Assembly: GCA_024711345.1 (NCBI GenBank)
Contig: JANJTA010000032.1
Span: 62,001 to 126,000, forward strand
DNA: 64,000 nt
Origin: Rhodanobacter sp.
GTDB lineage: Bacteria > Pseudomonadota > Gammaproteobacteria > Xanthomonadales > Rhodanobacteraceae
Direction of reading: 5' to 3'
Below the pieces are notes generated by a model. It was not told where the DNA came from and did no database searches. It saw only the letters and a program-made list of their open reading frames with translations. The position numbers and the translations under genes are program-made. This document shows positions 22,733 through 32,354 of the stretch, piece by piece. Each line of letters starts with the position of its first letter. Within the stretch, counting starts at the first letter, position 1.

Positions 22733-24850
22733 ATGCCTCCCATTGGACGACGCACCGTATTGAAGCTTGTTGCCGGCAGCGTGCTCGGCGGCGCGGCCTG
22801 GGCTGCCCTGCCGAAGGCGTGGGCAGCGCCGTTCCGTGCCGGCAAGGGCGCCGACCAGGGCGACAGCGACAGCGTGCTGGCCCAGGACGCGGTGCTCGCG
22901 ATCGCCTTCGACCGCCATCTGCATACCCGCCTGCTCGCCCACGGCAAGCCGCTGACACCCTACCAGCCCAGCGAGAGCCTGCTGTTGGCCGACGGTGTCG
23001 TCGAGGATTTCGCCCTCACCGGCCACCGCGAACAGCCGGTCTCCGACCCGCGCCACGGGACCGGCCACCAGTGGATCGCCACCGGTCGATCCAGTCGCCG
23101 GCTAGAGAAGGAAGTGACGGTGACGTTCTTCGACAAGCTGCCCGGCTTCGCCGTGCTGCAGACCCGCTACCGCAACCGCGGCGATGCGCCGCTGCAGGTC
23201 GCCGGCTGGCGCAACGCCGCGCACGAGCTGGCCGACGCGCCCGGCGGGTTCTGGAGCTTCGCTGGCGCGACCCACACCGACCGCCGCGACTGGGTGCGGC
23301 CGCTGGGCGCCGGCTTCGATCAGCGCAACACGCTGGGCATGGATTCGTCCGACTATGGCGGCGGCATCCCGATGGCAAACATCTGGCGGCGCGACGTCGG
23401 CCTGGCCGTCGGCCACGTGGAACCGGTGGCGCGCCAGTTGGAGCTGCCGGTGCGCAAGACCGCCGGCGGGGCGCACATCGCGGTCGAATCGGCGCAGGCG
23501 TCCACCCTGGCGCCAGGCCAGACCCTGGCCACCGAACACACCCTGCTGGCCGTGCACACCGGCGATTACTTCGCGCCGCTGCAGCAATACCGGCAGTTCA
23601 TGCAGGCCGAGGGCATCGTGGCACCGCAGGCGCCGGCTTCGGCCTTCGCGCCGGTCTGGTGCACGTGGGGCTACGGGCGCGACTTCAGCGTCAGGCAGAT
23701 CCTCGACACCGTACCCAAGGCCCGCGAGCTGGGCTTCGGCTGGGTGGTGCTGGACGACGGCTGGCAAACCAACGAAGGCGACTGGCGGATCGACACGCGC
23801 AAGTTCCCGCGCGGCGACGCCGACATGCGCGCCTTCACCGCGGCGGTGCGCCGCCAGGGCATGCACCCGCGCCTGTGGCTGGCGCCGCTGGCGGCCGACC
23901 CGGGCAGCGATGTACTGCACGACCATGCGGACATGCTGCTGCTGGACAAGTACGGCGCCTTCCATGCCATCACCTGGTGGAACGCGCTGACCCAGTGCCC
24001 GGCCTACCAGCCCACCGTCGACTACTACGTGGCGCTGGTGAAGAAGATCATCGGCGACTGGGGCTTCGAGGGCATCAAGTTCGACGGCCAGCACCTCAAC
24101 GCCGTGGCGCCCTGCTACAACCCCGCGCACAAGCATGCCCGCCCGGAAGAATCGGTCGAGGGCCTGGCCGCGTTCTGGAGCGCGATCCACCAGGCGGCGC
24201 ACGAGGCCAACCCGCAGGCGGTGGTCGAACTGTGCCCCTGCGGCACCGTGTTCGCCTTCCACAACCTCCCCGCCACCGACCAGTACCCCGCGTCGGACCC
24301 GCTGTCCTCGTGGCAGGTGCGCAGCAAGGGCAAGACCATGAAGGCGCTGATGGCGTCGCGCAGCAGCTACGCCGGCGACCACGTGGAACTGTCCGACGGC
24401 GGCGACGATTTCGCCTCCACCGTCGGCATCGGCGCGGTGGTCTCCTCCAAGTTCACCTGGCCGAAAGACACTGACCGCCCCGCCGAGCCCCTGCCGCCGG
24501 GCGGCTACAAGCTCACCGCGGAAAAGGAGGCGCTCTGGCGCAAGTGGGTGGCGCTGTACCGCCAGCACATGCTGCCCGAGGGCGAATACCTGGGCACGCT
24601 GTACGACATCGGCTTCGACCGGCCCGAGGCGCACGCCATCGCCAAGGACGGCGCGATGTACTACGCCTTCTACGCCGACCGCTTCGACGGCGCAGTGCAG
24701 CTGCGCGGACTGCGCGCCGGCCGCCACCGCGTGCGCGACCTGTTCAACGGGACCGAGCTGGGCGAAGTGGACGCCGGCGACGCGACGCTGCGCGTGGCAT
24801 TCAGGCACTTCGTGCTGCTGCAGGCCACGCCGCTGGCGGCACAGGCATGA
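22733..24850 (+). CDS. Tat-exported GH36-type alpha-galactosidase or alpha-N-acetylgalactosaminidase
   Basis: The protein has 705 residues. The leader has a twin-arginine motif (GRRTVLKLVAGS), predicting folded export by Tat. The barrel contains VLDDGWQTNEGDW, the presumed nucleophile Asp451 in IKFDGQHLN and a candidate acid/base Asp522 in YPASDPLSSW. The length and motifs fit GH36/melibiase relatives. The downstream genes (AgaS-type isomerase, KbaZ-type protein, BadF-type kinase) suit amino-sugar use, so release of alpha-linked GalNAc is a good guess. Plain alpha-galactose or a raffinose-type substrate is possible. It is the first gene of a five-gene operon with tight overlaps. Confidence 0.85.
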   Translation: MPPIGRRTVLKLVAGSVLGGAAWAALPKAWAAPFRAGKGADQGDSDSVLAQDAVLAIAFDRHLHTRLLAHGKPLTPYQPSESLLLADGVVEDFALTGHREQPVSDPRHGTGHQWIATGRSSRRLEKEVTVTFFDKLPGFAVLQTRYRNRGDAPLQVAGWRNAAHELADAPGGFWSFAGATHTDRRDWVRPLGAGFDQRNTLGMDSSDYGGGIPMANIWRRDVGLAVGHVEPVARQLELPVRKTAGGAHIAVESAQASTLAPGQTLATEHTLLAVHTGDYFAPLQQYRQFMQAEGIVAPQAPASAFAPVWCTWGYGRDFSVRQILDTVPKARELGFGWVVLDDGWQTNEGDWRIDTRKFPRGDADMRAFTAAVRRQGMHPRLWLAPLAADPGSDVLHDHADMLLLDKYGAFHAITWWNALTQCPAYQPTVDYYVALVKKIIGDWGFEGIKFDGQHLNAVAPCYNPAHKHARPEESVEGLAAFWSAIHQAAHEANPQAVVELCPCGTVFAFHNLPATDQYPASDPLSSWQVRSKGKTMKALMASRSSYAGDHVELSDGGDDFASTVGIGAVVSSKFTWPKDTDRPAEPLPPGGYKLTAEKEALWRKWVALYRQHMLPEGEYLGTLYDIGFDRPEAHAIAKDGAMYYAFYADRFDGAVQLRGLRAGRHRVRDLFNGTELGEVDAGDATLRVAFRHFVLLQATPLAAQA

Positions 24851-25848
24851 ATACCGCAGCGACCGGCGCCGCCACGCCGCGCCGCCGCCCGTGGCTGGCC
24901 TTTGCCGTCACCACCGTCGCGCTGTGGGGCGTGTGGGGCGCGCTGTCGCCGCTGTCGTCCGCGCACGGTTTCCCCGAGACGCTGGTGTACGCCGTGTGGG
25001 CGCTGACCATGGTCCCGCCGGCGCTGTTCATCCTGTGGCGCGGCGGCTGGGCGCTGGAGCGCTCGCCCCGCGCGGTCGCCTACGGCATGGCCATCGGCCT
25101 GCTCGGCGCGGGCGGGCAGATGCTGCTGTTCCACACGCTGACCATCGGCCCGGCCTACTTCGTGTTCCCGATCATCTCGCTGTCGCCGGTGGTCACCATT
25201 GCGCTGTCCTTCCTTTTCCTGCGCGAACGCACCGGCTGGACGGGCACGCTGGGCATCGCGCTGGCGCTGCTGGCGCTGCCGATGCTGGACCTGTCCTTCG
25301 GCCGCGGCGCCGCCGGCGGCCTCGGCTGGTTCGTGCAGTCGCTGCTGATCATGCTGGCCTGGGGCGTGCAGGCCTACTTCATGCGCCTGGCCAACCACAC
25401 GGTGCGCGCCGAGAGCATCTTCTTCTACATGACCCTGGGCGCGCTGCTGCTGGTGCCGGTGGCACTGGCCATGACCGACTGGACGCAGCCGGTCAACACC
25501 GGCCTCGACGGGCCGTGGATGACCGCGGCGATCCAGCTGCTCAACGCCGTCGGCGCGCTGACCCTGGTCTACGCCTTCCGCCACGGCAAGGCGATCATCG
25601 TGGCGCCGCTGACCAACGCCGGCGCGCCGCTGGTGACCGCCGCGCTGTCGCTGGTCTTCGCCAGCGTCGTGCCGGGCCCGCTGAAGATGGTCGGCCTGGC
25701 CATGGCCCTGGTCGCCTCGCTGCTGCTGGTGCTCGAGCCCGAGCGCGATCCGCCCTCCCCCTCTTCCTCCCCCGAACGGACTCCCCTCCCATGCATGTCC
25801 TGCTCGACCTCATCGCACGACACAGGCAAGGGCACGCCAGCGGCGTGA
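24847..25848 (+). CDS. DMT-superfamily (EamA) permease
   Basis: The protein has 333 residues with about ten hydrophobic helices in two EamA repeats (LWGVWGALSPLSS at the start, then a second half ending LVASLLLVLEPE). The start is coupled to the GH36 gene by ATGA. The last 58 bases overlap the start of the next gene in another frame, encoding a Ser/Pro/Cys-rich tail that may be read-through sequence of little function. It is the only inner-membrane carrier in the operon, so it probably brings the released sugar or amino sugar into the cell, in place of the AgaP-type permease of other bacteria. The substrate is inferred from position. Confidence 0.82.
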   Translation: MNTAATGAATPRRRPWLAFAVTTVALWGVWGALSPLSSAHGFPETLVYAVWALTMVPPALFILWRGGWALERSPRAVAYGMAIGLLGAGGQMLLFHTLTIGPAYFVFPIISLSPVVTIALSFLFLRERTGWTGTLGIALALLALPMLDLSFGRGAAGGLGWFVQSLLIMLAWGVQAYFMRLANHTVRAESIFFYMTLGALLLVPVALAMTDWTQPVNTGLDGPWMTAAIQLLNAVGALTLVYAFRHGKAIIVAPLTNAGAPLVTAALSLVFASVVPGPLKMVGLAMALVASLLLVLEPERDPPSPSSSPERTPLPCMSCSTSSHDTGKGTPAA

Positions 25849-27080
25849 CCTCGATCTGTTCGGCGCATCCCGTCGTCATCGAAGCCAGCCTGCGCCACGC
25901 GCAGCGCACCGGACAGGCGTTGGTGCTGTTCGAGGCGACCTGCAACCAGGTCAATCAGGACGGCGGCTACACCGGGATGACGCCGGCCGACTTCGTCGCC
26001 TTCGTCCACGCCATCGCCGACCGCGTCGGTTTCGGGCGTGCGCGCATCGCGCTGGGCGGTGACCACCTGGGGCCCAATCCGTGGACGTCGCTGGACGCGG
26101 ACGCGGCGATGGACAAGGCCGAGACGATGGTGGCCGCCTACGTCGCGGCCGGCTTCCGCAAGATCCACCTGGACTGCTCGATGGCCTGCAGCGGCGACCC
26201 CGAGCCGCTGCCCGAAGCCGAGATCGTGCGCCGGGCGGTGCGCCTGTGCCGGGCCGCCGAGGCCGCCCACGCGCAGGCCGGCGGCGAGGCGCCGGTGTAC
26301 GTGATCGGCACCGAGGTGCCGGTGCCCGGCGGCGCCACCGAGGCCATCGAAGGTCTCGCGGTGACCACGCCGCAGGCGGCGCTGGCCACCATCGAGGCAC
26401 ACCGCCAGGCGTTCGTGGCCGCCGGGCTGGAAGCGGCCTGGCAGCGGGTGATTGCCTCCGTGGTGCAGCCGGGCGTGGAATTCGACCACCACCGCGTGGC
26501 CGACTACGAACCGCAAAAGGCGCGCGGACTGAGCAGCGCCATCGCCGGCGTGCCGGGCATGGTGTTCGAGGCGCACTCGACCGACTATCAGACCCGCGAT
26601 GCCCTGCGCGCGCTGGTGCGCGACCATTTCGCCATCCTCAAGGTCGGCCCCGGCCTGACCTTCGCCCTGCGCGAGGCGCTGTGGGCGCTGGACGCGATCG
26701 AGCAGGAATGGATCGAGGGCTCGCGCCGTGCGCGCCTGCGCGAGGTGGCGCTGGCGCGCATGCGCGAGCGGCCCGGCCACTGGCGACGCTACTATCACGG
26801 CGAAGGCCGCGCGCTGGCCATCGACCTGCAGTACAGCCTCAGCGACCGCATCCGCTACTACTGGCCCGAGCCGGCGATCGAACAGGCCCGCCAATGCCTG
26901 TTCGACAATCTGCGTGCGGACCCGCCGCCGCTCCCGCTGATCGGCCAGTTCCTGCCGCACGCGCTGCACGCGCTGCGCGCCGGCACCGCCACGCACGATC
27001 CGCTGTCCCTGACCATGGCGCACATCGGCGCCGCACTCGACGACTACCACCATGCCTGCCATGACCATGACCTCCATTGA
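25791..27080 (+). CDS. KbaZ/GatZ/AgaZ-type tagatose-bisphosphate aldolase-associated protein
   Basis: The protein has 429 residues, the usual size for the family. Recognisable stretches include the opening HASGVTSICSAHPVVIEA, the LGGDHLGPNPW barrel loop, IHLDCSMACSGD and AHSTDYQT. In enteric bacteria this protein is the non-catalytic partner of class II tagatose-1,6-bisphosphate aldolase (KbaY/GatY). No KbaY-type gene is in the window. Comparative work on GalNAc pathways has suggested an independent, kinase-like role for such orphan members, which I recall but cannot verify here. The ATG lacks a good ribosome site and lies inside the preceding gene, so translation is probably coupled. Confidence 0.88.
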   Translation: MHVLLDLIARHRQGHASGVTSICSAHPVVIEASLRHAQRTGQALVLFEATCNQVNQDGGYTGMTPADFVAFVHAIADRVGFGRARIALGGDHLGPNPWTSLDADAAMDKAETMVAAYVAAGFRKIHLDCSMACSGDPEPLPEAEIVRRAVRLCRAAEAAHAQAGGEAPVYVIGTEVPVPGGATEAIEGLAVTTPQAALATIEAHRQAFVAAGLEAAWQRVIASVVQPGVEFDHHRVADYEPQKARGLSSAIAGVPGMVFEAHSTDYQTRDALRALVRDHFAILKVGPGLTFALREALWALDAIEQEWIEGSRRARLREVALARMRERPGHWRRYYHGEGRALAIDLQYSLSDRIRYYWPEPAIEQARQCLFDNLRADPPPLPLIGQFLPHALHALRAGTATHDPLSLTMAHIGAALDDYHHACHDHDLH

Positions 27081-28227
27081 CCGCCTGGGCGTGGCCGAGG
27101 CGGAGCTGACCGCCACCGGCGCGATCTGGACCGCGCGCGAGATCGAGCAGCAGCCGCAGGTGCTGCGGCAGACCCACGCCCTGGTGGCCGGGCTGCACGC
27201 GAAGATCCGTGCCTTTGCCGCCCCGCTGGCCGACAACCCCGCCGCGCGGGTGATCCTGACCGGCGCCGGCAGTTCCGCCTATATCGGCCAATGCGTGGCG
27301 CCGCTGCTGGACCGCCAGCTGGCCGCGCGCGTGGACGCGGTGCCGACCACCGACATCGTGTGCGCCCCGCAGCTGTACCTGCAGCCGGAGCAGCCGCTGC
27401 TGCTGGTCTCCTTCGGCCGCTCCGGCAACAGCCCCGAGAGCCTGGCGGCGGTGGAGCTGGCCGAATCCCTGGTGCGCGAGGTGCGCCACCTGGTGGTGAT
27501 CTGCAACGCCGAAGGCGCGCTGGGCAAGGCGCCGGTGGCCAAGGCCATGACCCTGCTGCTGCCGGCCGCGACCCACGACGCCGGCTTCGCCATGACCTCC
27601 AGCTTCAGCTGCATGATGTACGCCGTGGTGGCCGCGCTGCTGCCGGCCGGCGCGATGGACGGTCGCATCGAGGCCATCGCCGGCGCCACCGCGCGGGTCA
27701 TCGGGGAATCGCTGCCGCTGCTGCGCGAACTGGCGTTCGGCCGCTACGACCGCGTCGTCTACCTGGGCAGCGGCCTGCTGCAGGGCCTGGCCCGCGAGGC
27801 ATCGCTGAAACTGGGCGAGCTGACCAACGGCGCGGTGGCGACCTGCTTCGACTCGCCGCTGGGCTTCCGCCACGGCCCCAAGACCTTCGTCACCGGGCAG
27901 ACCCTGGTGATGGTTTTCGTGTCCAACGACGCGCTGACCCGCCGCTACGACCTGGATCTGGTGGACGAGCTGCGCCGCGACGGCTGCGCGGCGCGCATCG
28001 TCGAGGTGAGCGCACAACCGCGCGCGGCATCGGGCGCCGACAGCATCGCAATACCCGCGATGGCCGACGCCGCCGACCTGGACCTGCTGTGGCCCTGCGT
28101 CGCCATCGCTCAGATCCACGCCTTCCTGCGCGCGCGCGCCATGGGCGTGGCGCCCGACAACCCCAACCCCGCCGGCGTGGTGAACCGCGTCGTCCAGGGC
28201 GTACGCCTGTACGCGCCGAACCCATGA
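27052..28227 (+). CDS. agaS: AgaS-type SIS-domain sugar isomerase/deaminase
   Basis: The protein has 391 residues with two SIS domains. The first opens with ARVILTGAGSSAYIGQ and carries the LLVSFGRSGNSPES phosphosugar loop; the second has VVYLGSGLLQGLAREASLKL and the FRHGPKTFV motif shared with the GlmS isomerase domain. AgaS proteins convert galactosamine-6-phosphate to tagatose-6-phosphate and ammonia in GalNAc pathways. Three ATG codons (1, 4 and 6) are possible starts; all lie within the end of the KbaZ-type gene. It is coupled to the downstream kinase by ATGA. A glucosamine-6-phosphate substrate cannot be excluded. Confidence 0.88.
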   Translation: MPAMTMTSIDRLGVAEAELTATGAIWTAREIEQQPQVLRQTHALVAGLHAKIRAFAAPLADNPAARVILTGAGSSAYIGQCVAPLLDRQLAARVDAVPTTDIVCAPQLYLQPEQPLLLVSFGRSGNSPESLAAVELAESLVREVRHLVVICNAEGALGKAPVAKAMTLLLPAATHDAGFAMTSSFSCMMYAVVAALLPAGAMDGRIEAIAGATARVIGESLPLLRELAFGRYDRVVYLGSGLLQGLAREASLKLGELTNGAVATCFDSPLGFRHGPKTFVTGQTLVMVFVSNDALTRRYDLDLVDELRRDGCAARIVEVSAQPRAASGADSIAIPAMADAADLDLLWPCVAIAQIHAFLRARAMGVAPDNPNPAGVVNRVVQGVRLYAPNP

Positions 28228-29213
28228 ACCCGCCGGCCTACCTCGGCGTGGACGGCGGCGGCACCAAGACGCGCTTCGCCCTGATCGACGGCGCCGGCCG
28301 CCTGCTGGGCGAGACGCAGCTCGGCACCACCTACCATCCGCACGTCGGCATGGACGGCGTACGCGCCGTCCTGGCCGAAGGCGTCGCCGAAGTGCTCGGC
28401 GCGGCTGGCCTGACGCTCACCGACATCGCGTACGCCTTCTTCGGCCTGCCCGCCTACGGCGAGGACAGCCGCGCCACGGCGCAGCTGCAGGCCTGCCCCG
28501 CGGCGGTGCTGGGGCATCACCGCTACGCCTGCGACAACGACATGGTGTGCGGCTGGGCCGGCTCGCTGGCCTGCGCCGACGGCATCAACATCGTTGCCGG
28601 CACCGGCTCGATCGGCTACGGCCGGCGCCGCGGCCTCGCGGCGCGCGCCGGCGGCTGGGGCGAAGCGTTTTCCGACGAGGGCTCGGCCTACTGGATCGCC
28701 ATGCGCGGGCTCAACGCCTATTCGCGCATGAGCGACGGGCGCCTGCCCAAGGGCCCGCTGCATGCGATCTTCAACGCGCACTTCCGGCTCGACAACGACC
28801 TGGACATCTGCGCCCACGTCTACGGCGGCAAGGGCTACGCCCGCGGCGACCTGGCCCAGCTGTCGTGCCAGGTGGCCGCGGCCGCGCAGGCCGGCGACGC
28901 CGTGGCCGCGGGCATTTTCCGCGACGCCGGCCGGGAGCTGGCCTGCATCTGCGACACGCTGCGGCTGGCGCTGCGCTTCGAACCGGACGAGCCCGTGCCG
29001 GTCTCCTACTCCGGCGGCGCCTTCAACGCCGGCGAGCTGCTGCTGGCCCACCTGCGGGATGCGCTCACCGCCGCGAGCCCGCACTTCGACCTGCGGCCCC
29101 CGCTGCACGTACCCCACTACGGCGCCGCGCTCTACGCCGCCAGGCTCGGCAGCCAGCCGGTGCACGAACGACACGCAGCCGGCACCACCCAGGCCCCGAT
29201 GCCGCGAGGTTGA
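28224..29213 (+). CDS. BadF/BadG-family amino-sugar kinase
   Basis: The protein has 329 residues with an actin-like ATPase fold. The phosphate-1 motif is GVDGGGTKTRFALID at the N-terminus, a second glycine loop is INIVAGTGSIGYG, and a late adenosine motif is SYSGGAFNAGELL. The family includes the N-acetylglucosamine kinase of proteobacteria and AgaK-type GalNAc kinases. As last gene of the operon it would phosphorylate the imported amino sugar at position 6, feeding a deacetylase (not in the window) and then AgaS. The start is fixed by the ATGA overlap with agaS. Confidence 0.85.
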   Translation: MNPPAYLGVDGGGTKTRFALIDGAGRLLGETQLGTTYHPHVGMDGVRAVLAEGVAEVLGAAGLTLTDIAYAFFGLPAYGEDSRATAQLQACPAAVLGHHRYACDNDMVCGWAGSLACADGINIVAGTGSIGYGRRRGLAARAGGWGEAFSDEGSAYWIAMRGLNAYSRMSDGRLPKGPLHAIFNAHFRLDNDLDICAHVYGGKGYARGDLAQLSCQVAAAAQAGDAVAAGIFRDAGRELACICDTLRLALRFEPDEPVPVSYSGGAFNAGELLLAHLRDALTAASPHFDLRPPLHVPHYGAALYAARLGSQPVHERHAAGTTQAPMPRG

Positions 29214-29234
29214 TCGCGGCATCGGCTCGCCGGC

Positions 29235-32200
29235 TCACACCTCCAGGCGATCATCCGGCCGCGCCACGATCGCGTACAGCGCCGGCATCAGGAACACGCT
29301 GATCAGCAAGCGGGTGAACAGGCCGCTGACGATCACCAGCGCGAACGGGCGCTGGGTGTCGGTGCCGACGCCGGTGGCCAATGCGGCCGGCAGCAGGCCG
29401 AGCGCCGCCACCAGCGCGGTCATCATGATCGGGCGCAGGCGCAGGATCGCGCCTTCGCGGATCGCCTCGGCCACGCCGACGCCGTTGCGGCGCAGCTCGT
29501 TGACGTAGGAGATGTACACCACCGCGGTCTGCACCGAGACGCCGAACAGCGCCAGGAAGCCGATGCCCGACGATACCGAGAACGGCGTGCCGGTCAGCCA
29601 CAGCGCGATGATGCCGCCGGCCGGCGCCGACAGCACCACGCCGAGCACGGTGATGAAGGGAAACTTGAAGTTGCTGTACAGCGCGAACAGCAGCAGGAAG
29701 ATCAGGCCGACGGTGAGCGGCACGATCAAATTCAGCTGCGCGCGCGAGGCGGTGTATTCCTTGTACTCGCCGCCCCAGTCCAGCCGGTAGCCCCGGGCCA
29801 GCTTCACCTTCGCGTTGACCTGGGCGATCGCATCCTCCACCGCACCGGCCAGGTCGCGGCCTTCCACCGAGAACTGCACGCCGATGTAGCGCGAGTTGTC
29901 CTGCCGGTAGATGAAGGAGGCGCCGTTGGTCACGCGGATGTCGGCGAACTCCTTCAGCGGCAGCTGCTGGCCGCCGGGCGTGGCGACCAGGATGTTGCCG
30001 ATCGCCTCGGCGTTGTCGCGGAACGGCTGGTCCAGCCGCACGACCAGGTCGAACTGCCGCTCGCCCTGGATCACCTGCGTCGCCACGTCGCCGCCGATCG
30101 CGGTCTGGATCAGGCCGTTGATGTCGTCCACGTTGAGGCCGTAGCGCGCGATCGCCGCGCGGTCGATGGTGATGCTGAGGCTGGGCTGGCCCAGCTCCTG
30201 CACCAGGGTCACGTCGCGGATGCCGCGCACCTGCTCCAGCACGCGCTTGATCGCCTTGCCCTTCGCCTGCAGCGTGCCCAGGTCGGCGCCGAACACCTTC
30301 ACCGCCAGCGCACTCTTCAGTCCGGTCTCGGCCTCGTCCACCGCGTCCTCGGCCGGCTGGGTGTAGTTGAAGCTGATGCCGGGGAAGACTTGCAGCTTGC
30401 GGTTGATCGCCGCGATCAGCTCGGCCTTGTCGCGGTACGCGCCCTTCCACTGCGCATACGGTTTCAGGCCGACGTAGAACTCGACGTTGAAGAAACCGGT
30501 CGAATCGGTGCCGTCGTCGGGACGGCCCAGCTCCGAGGCGACCGTGGTGACCTCGGGGAACGCGCGCAGGATGGCGCGGATCTGCGGCGCGATCTTCGCC
30601 GACTCGTCGAACGAGATGGTGTACGGCATGGTCGCGCGCACCCACAGCGCGCCCTCGTCCAGGTGCGGCATGAACTCCGCGCCGATGCGCGGCACCAGCA
30701 GCAGCGACAGCCCCAGCAGCAGCGCCGAGGCCAGCGTGGTCAGCCACACGCGGGCCAGGCAGAAATCCAGCCCCTTGACGTAAACCGTCTTGATCGCCTC
30801 GAACGCGCGGTTGCTCCGCTCGCGCACGCCCTTGCGCATCAGCCACGAACACAGCACCGGCAGCAGCGTCAGGGTGACGACGAGCGAGCCGACCAGCGCG
30901 AACACCATGGTGTCCGCCATCGGCTTGAACAGCGTGCCGGACGGGCCGGACAGCACGTAGATCGGCAGGAAGCTGACCACGATCACCGCCACCGCGTAGA
31001 ACAGCGGGCGGTCGACCTCCGCCGCCGCGTCGCGGATCACCTCGATCAGGTTGAACTGCGTGCCTGCGCGGTCGGCGAGCTGGCGATGGATGTTCTCCAC
31101 CATCACCACCGCCGCATCGACCAGGATGCCGAAGTCGATCGCGCCGATCGACAGCAGGTTGGCCGACGCGCCCTGCAGGTCCAGCCCGATGAAGGCGACC
31201 AGCAGCGACAGCGGGATGGTGACCGCCACGATCAGCCCGGCGCGCACGTCGTACAGGAAGAAGACCAGCACCACCACCACCAGCAGCATGCCGCGCAGCA
31301 GGTTGTCCCGGACCACCTGGGTGGTGATCGTCACCAGGTCGCTGCGGTCGTAGAACGGATGGACCTTGATGTCCTTCGGCAGGATCTGCTCGTTGAGCTC
31401 CTTCGTCTTCGCCTCGACCCGCTGCAGCACGTCCTGGGTCTTCTCGCCGGTGCGCAGCGAGATCACGCCCTCGACCGCATCGTCCTGCTTCTCGTAGCCG
31501 AACAGGCCCAGCCGCGGCGCGATGCCGACGACCACGCGGCCAACGTCCTTGACCAGTACCGGGTTGCCGTCATGCACCGCCAGCACCACGTTGCCGATGT
31601 CTTCCAGCGTGCGCAGCCGGCCGACGCCGCGCACGTAGTAGAACTGGCCGCCCTGCGCGTAGAAGCCGCCGCCGGCGTTGCCGTTGTTGGCGGCCAGCGC
31701 GGCCTGCACCTGCGTCGCGGTCAGCCCGACGCCGGCGATCTTCGCCGGGTCGAGCAGCACCTGGTACTGCATGGTGCCGCCGCCGAAACCGGAGTCGTCC
31801 GCCACGCCGGCAACCGCGCGGTACTGCGGCTCGACCACCCAGTCCTCGAACGTCTTCAGCTCCATCGGCGAGCGGTCGGAGCTTTGCAGCACGTAGCGGT
31901 AGATCAGCCCCGACGGCGACGACAGCGGCGATACCGACGGCTTCACCCCGTCGGGCAGGCTCAGGTCGCCGAGCCGGTTGAACACCTGCTGGCGCGCGAA
32001 ATAATTGTCGGTGCCGTTGTCGAAGGTGAGCGTGACCACCGACAGCCCGTACAGCGAAATCGAGCGCACGTTGTCGGTCTTCGGAATGCCGGTCATGCCC
32101 TGCTCGGCCGGCACCGTGATCAGCCGCTCCACTTCCTCGGCAGTGTGCCCCGGCCACTGCGTGACGATCTCCACGCTGGGCGGCGACAGGTCCGGATAGG

Positions 32201-32354
32201 CGTCCACCGGCAGGCGGTGCAGCGCATGCACGCCGGCGCCAATCAGCACCAGCACCAGCAAGGCGACCAGGAAACGCTGTGCCAGCGAAGCGCCGACGAC
32301 GCGATTCATCAGCGAGGCCGCGCGCGGCGGCATGGGCGGCAGGTGATCGCTCAT
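29235..32354 (-). CDS. RND efflux pump, heavy-metal-type (CzcA/CusA family) inner-membrane protein
   Basis: The protein has 1039 residues, the full family length with twelve expected helices and two large periplasmic loops. Signatures include DAYPDLSPPSVEIVTQWPG near residue 55 and the proton-relay segment AIDFGILVDAAVVMVEN around residues 405-420, which marks heavy-metal-type pumps. It pumps substrate from the periplasm or cytoplasm through an outer-membrane channel using the proton gradient. Its ATG overlaps the adaptor gene stop (ATGA). Which metal it handles cannot be told; members with the DxxxD relay often act on Co, Zn, Cd or Ni. Confidence 0.92.
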   Translation of the reverse strand: MSDHLPPMPPRAASLMNRVVGASLAQRFLVALLVLVLIGAGVHALHRLPVDAYPDLSPPSVEIVTQWPGHTAEEVERLITVPAEQGMTGIPKTDNVRSISLYGLSVVTLTFDNGTDNYFARQQVFNRLGDLSLPDGVKPSVSPLSSPSGLIYRYVLQSSDRSPMELKTFEDWVVEPQYRAVAGVADDSGFGGGTMQYQVLLDPAKIAGVGLTATQVQAALAANNGNAGGGFYAQGGQFYYVRGVGRLRTLEDIGNVVLAVHDGNPVLVKDVGRVVVGIAPRLGLFGYEKQDDAVEGVISLRTGEKTQDVLQRVEAKTKELNEQILPKDIKVHPFYDRSDLVTITTQVVRDNLLRGMLLVVVVLVFFLYDVRAGLIVAVTIPLSLLVAFIGLDLQGASANLLSIGAIDFGILVDAAVVMVENIHRQLADRAGTQFNLIEVIRDAAAEVDRPLFYAVAVIVVSFLPIYVLSGPSGTLFKPMADTMVFALVGSLVVTLTLLPVLCSWLMRKGVRERSNRAFEAIKTVYVKGLDFCLARVWLTTLASALLLGLSLLLVPRIGAEFMPHLDEGALWVRATMPYTISFDESAKIAPQIRAILRAFPEVTTVASELGRPDDGTDSTGFFNVEFYVGLKPYAQWKGAYRDKAELIAAINRKLQVFPGISFNYTQPAEDAVDEAETGLKSALAVKVFGADLGTLQAKGKAIKRVLEQVRGIRDVTLVQELGQPSLSITIDRAAIARYGLNVDDINGLIQTAIGGDVATQVIQGERQFDLVVRLDQPFRDNAEAIGNILVATPGGQQLPLKEFADIRVTNGASFIYRQDNSRYIGVQFSVEGRDLAGAVEDAIAQVNAKVKLARGYRLDWGGEYKEYTASRAQLNLIVPLTVGLIFLLLFALYSNFKFPFITVLGVVLSAPAGGIIALWLTGTPFSVSSGIGFLALFGVSVQTAVVYISYVNELRRNGVGVAEAIREGAILRLRPIMMTALVAALGLLPAALATGVGTDTQRPFALVIVSGLFTRLLISVFLMPALYAIVARPDDRLEV

